Assembly: GCA_945827465.1 (NCBI GenBank)
Contig: CALZOH010000179.1
Location: forward strand, 1-6,682
From: an uncultured Prevotellaceae bacterium
GTDB lineage: Bacteria > Bacteroidota > Bacteroidia > Bacteroidales > Bacteroidaceae
Direction: 5' to 3'
Length of the DNA: 6,682 bases
Position numbers and translations under genes: made by a program. The notes under the pieces are model-generated. The model made no database searches. It was not told the origin of the DNA and saw only the letters and a list, made by a program, of their open reading frames with translations. This document shows, in pieces, positions 5,215 to 6,682 of this stretch. Positions within the stretch are counted from its first letter, which is position 1. Every line of letters starts with the position of its first letter.

Positions 5215-5270
5215 TTTGGAAAAATATTTTAGACTATTTAGTTTGGATTCGTTTAAAAATTGTAATTTAG
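5215..5270 (+). promoter_or_regulatory. Candidate promoter region of the lipoprotein gene
   Basis: Two weak Bacteroidetes-type arrangements are visible. TTTG at 5242-5245 is 17 bp before TAATTTAG (5263-5270), and TTTG at 5215-5218 is 19 bp before TTAGTTTG (5238-5245). Each -7 differs from TAnnTTTG by one base. The region is AT-rich and lies directly before the start at 5291. I cannot choose between the two. Confidence 0.35.
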
Positions 5271-5290
5271 CGGCCATAAAACAATTAACT

Positions 5291-6595
5291 ATGAAGGTTT
5301 CCAAAACGTTATTATTATTAGTGTTGACGTTCTTTTTGGTTGGCTGCAGTCAAGATGACTCCGAGGTGGAAGGCACATCGTCAGTATTGTCTGTTTCGGT
5401 TAGAGCCGGAAGTAATGATCAAGTTTCTTTCCCGGTATATGTTTATGTGTTTAAGGGGGAGTCGTGCCTGTTAAGGGAGTTTATCGAGTCTGCGCAGGAG
5501 GAATTATCCTTGAATTTAGAGTCGGGAGTCTATGATTTGTATAGTGTGGCCGGAATCAGTCAGGAACGTTATCATATCCCTTCGGCTGCTCAAGCCGACA
5601 AGTCGACGATGATACTTTTGAAAGAAGGTCTGTATGCTCATAATGATTTGCAGGCGGCTTACAATCGCGTTACGGTGGGAGGTAATATGCAGCCGTTGGA
5701 AATCCAACTGAAGCGCAAGGTAGTCTATTTAGATAAAATTTCGGTGTCGAATGTTCCGTTGGATGCGACATCTGTCAAGGTGAGCATCTCTTCATTTCGT
5801 CCGGCTTTATGCGTGAATGGTGAAGGTGCAGGCGATCCTCATTCGTTTGTGGTGACGCTTAATCGGGAGAATGAATCGTCCACTACTTGGTCTGACCTCA
5901 GCGGATACTTCTTGATACCTACTGCTGAAAAAGCGCAGATAACCGTATCGGTTACCTCCGGTAGCGGCGAAAAATCATATAGTTATACGGCCAATGAAGC
6001 TTTTGAGGCGAATCGGATTTATGCTATCAGCGGTAGTTGTGCCACGTCTGTGTTCAATCTGTCGGGTCGCTTTATTGCCGAGGATTGGAACAAAACGCCC
6101 ATTGACCTTGAGTTTACTTTAACCGAGGGTGGGGAGTCTTCTTCAGGTAATGAAGAGACCGACGAGCCGAGTGGCGGTAATAACGAGACTGGTATTCAAG
6201 TGGGAGCGGCTTATAATGGTTGTTGCGTAATAGCCGCTGAAGGCAAACAGTTGACGCTGTTGTCGCCAGAAGATATCACTTGTTATTTTACCGGAATGGA
6301 GAGTGTGTATGAGATGAATCAAGTGATGTCGGCCAAATTAGCTACGTTCGGTGCAGCCGGTCTATCGGGGTGGCGCGTGATGAATCGTACAGAGTCAGAC
6401 TATGTATACAATCATGTAGATGTAGTCAATCAGGCATTAGAAAGCATTGAGAATAGTCAGCCTCTTGTGTCGGGAAAACGTTATTTATGGTTTGATGGAA
6501 CCAGCTACTTCGCCATGAAGTTGGGACAAGTTATGCAAGGCAATGATTGGTCTTCGTCAACATTGATTCGTCCGGTCGTTACGGTTACGCTTTGA
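5291..6595 (+). CDS. Mfa2/FimB-like surface lipoprotein with extra C-terminal domain, 434 aa
   Basis: ATG 5291 is chosen because it opens a lipoprotein signal peptide: MKVSKTLLLLVLTFFLVGC, with lipobox LVGC and lipidated Cys19. A TTG at 5216 would bury this signal. SQDDSE after the cysteine is an acidic stretch like the surface-export signal of Bacteroidetes lipoproteins. Residues ~35-265 are beta-rich with FPVYVYVFKGES and SGVYDLYSVAGIS, and end at FIAEDWN, the pattern of Mfa2/FimB fimbrial anchor and fimbrillin-like proteins. A linker of mostly Ser, Gly, Glu, Thr and Asn (~280-301) leads to a C-terminal domain (~302-434) with GLSGWRVMNRTESDY and the ending STLIRPVVTVTL. That recalls Fibrobacter major-paralogous-like modules (GWRLPT...RPV). 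A cell-surface anchor or adhesin is the likely role. No fimbrillin gene is in view. Family assignment is by pattern; binding function is unknown. Confidence 0.8.
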   Translation: MKVSKTLLLLVLTFFLVGCSQDDSEVEGTSSVLSVSVRAGSNDQVSFPVYVYVFKGESCLLREFIESAQEELSLNLESGVYDLYSVAGISQERYHIPSAAQADKSTMILLKEGLYAHNDLQAAYNRVTVGGNMQPLEIQLKRKVVYLDKISVSNVPLDATSVKVSISSFRPALCVNGEGAGDPHSFVVTLNRENESSTTWSDLSGYFLIPTAEKAQITVSVTSGSGEKSYSYTANEAFEANRIYAISGSCATSVFNLSGRFIAEDWNKTPIDLEFTLTEGGESSSGNEETDEPSGGNNETGIQVGAAYNGCCVIAAEGKQLTLLSPEDITCYFTGMESVYEMNQVMSAKLATFGAAGLSGWRVMNRTESDYVYNHVDVVNQALESIENSQPLVSGKRYLWFDGTSYFAMKLGQVMQGNDWSSSTLIRPVVTVTL

Positions 6596-6682
6596 TGGGA
6601 TGATACCAGTAAAAGTGACGCTTATGTTAGGGGTTGTCGTTTAATTCTAAGAATTCAATATCTATAGACGAGGGTATGCCTT

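Noticed and set aside
6600..6644. Start of a further signal-peptide gene (MIPVKVTLMLGVVV)
   Set aside because: It stops after 14 codons, and nothing family-like follows in any frame before the window ends.
6643..6655. Palindrome AATTCTAAGAATT downstream of the lipoprotein gene
   Set aside because: A 6-bp AT-rich stem with a 1-base loop cannot form a stable hairpin and has no T tract, so I did not call it a terminator.

Overview
The window looks like Bacteroidales DNA, most likely Bacteroides or a close relative. It has WcfR/WcfS-type capsule genes, TAnnTTTG promoter elements, weak Shine-Dalgarno sites, a DUF4143 ATPase, and a surface lipoprotein with a Mfa2/FimB-like start. This assignment is inference from gene content; no rRNA or other taxonomic marker is present.

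Positions 1-619 hold the decayed end of a capsular polysaccharide (CPS) gene run on the + strand. In order they are a hexapeptide acetyltransferase tail (1-313), the first ~43 residues of an MBOAT O-acyltransferase (317-451), and the last ~55 residues of a TupA-like ATP-grasp protein (439-619). All three are broken by stops, frame changes or deletions. An intact but uncharacterised protein follows (632-1249).

Positions 1204-2565 carry an AAA ATPase with a DUF4143-type C-terminus on the - strand. It lies across the CPS run and overlaps the uncharacterised gene tail-to-tail by 46 nt. Its upstream region (2566-2697) has its own promoter and three direct repeats at an exact 33-bp period, the last ending just before the next + strand gene.

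Positions 2698-4764 hold the distal CPS genes. First is the initiating sugar-phosphate transferase (WcfS/PglC-like), whose frame is cut at 3282 by a stop inside an apparent 84-bp insertion; its separated C-terminus still reads to 3435. Second is a full DegT/WcfR-like sugar aminotransferase carrying an in-frame GC-rich palindromic insertion near its N-terminus. In B. fragilis PSA this enzyme pair makes the amino sugar and loads it onto undecaprenyl phosphate. A strong terminator (4804-4843) closes the locus.

Positions 4889-6595 are separate units: a 62-residue protein resembling one helicase-associated (HA) repeat, possibly frameshifted at its end, and a 434-residue Mfa2/FimB-like lipoprotein with an extra C-terminal domain. 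I recognise nothing firm in the last 87 bases.

The main themes are decay of a capsule locus, intrusion by a repeat-linked ATPase, and repeated insertion of short elements into the two surviving CPS enzymes.
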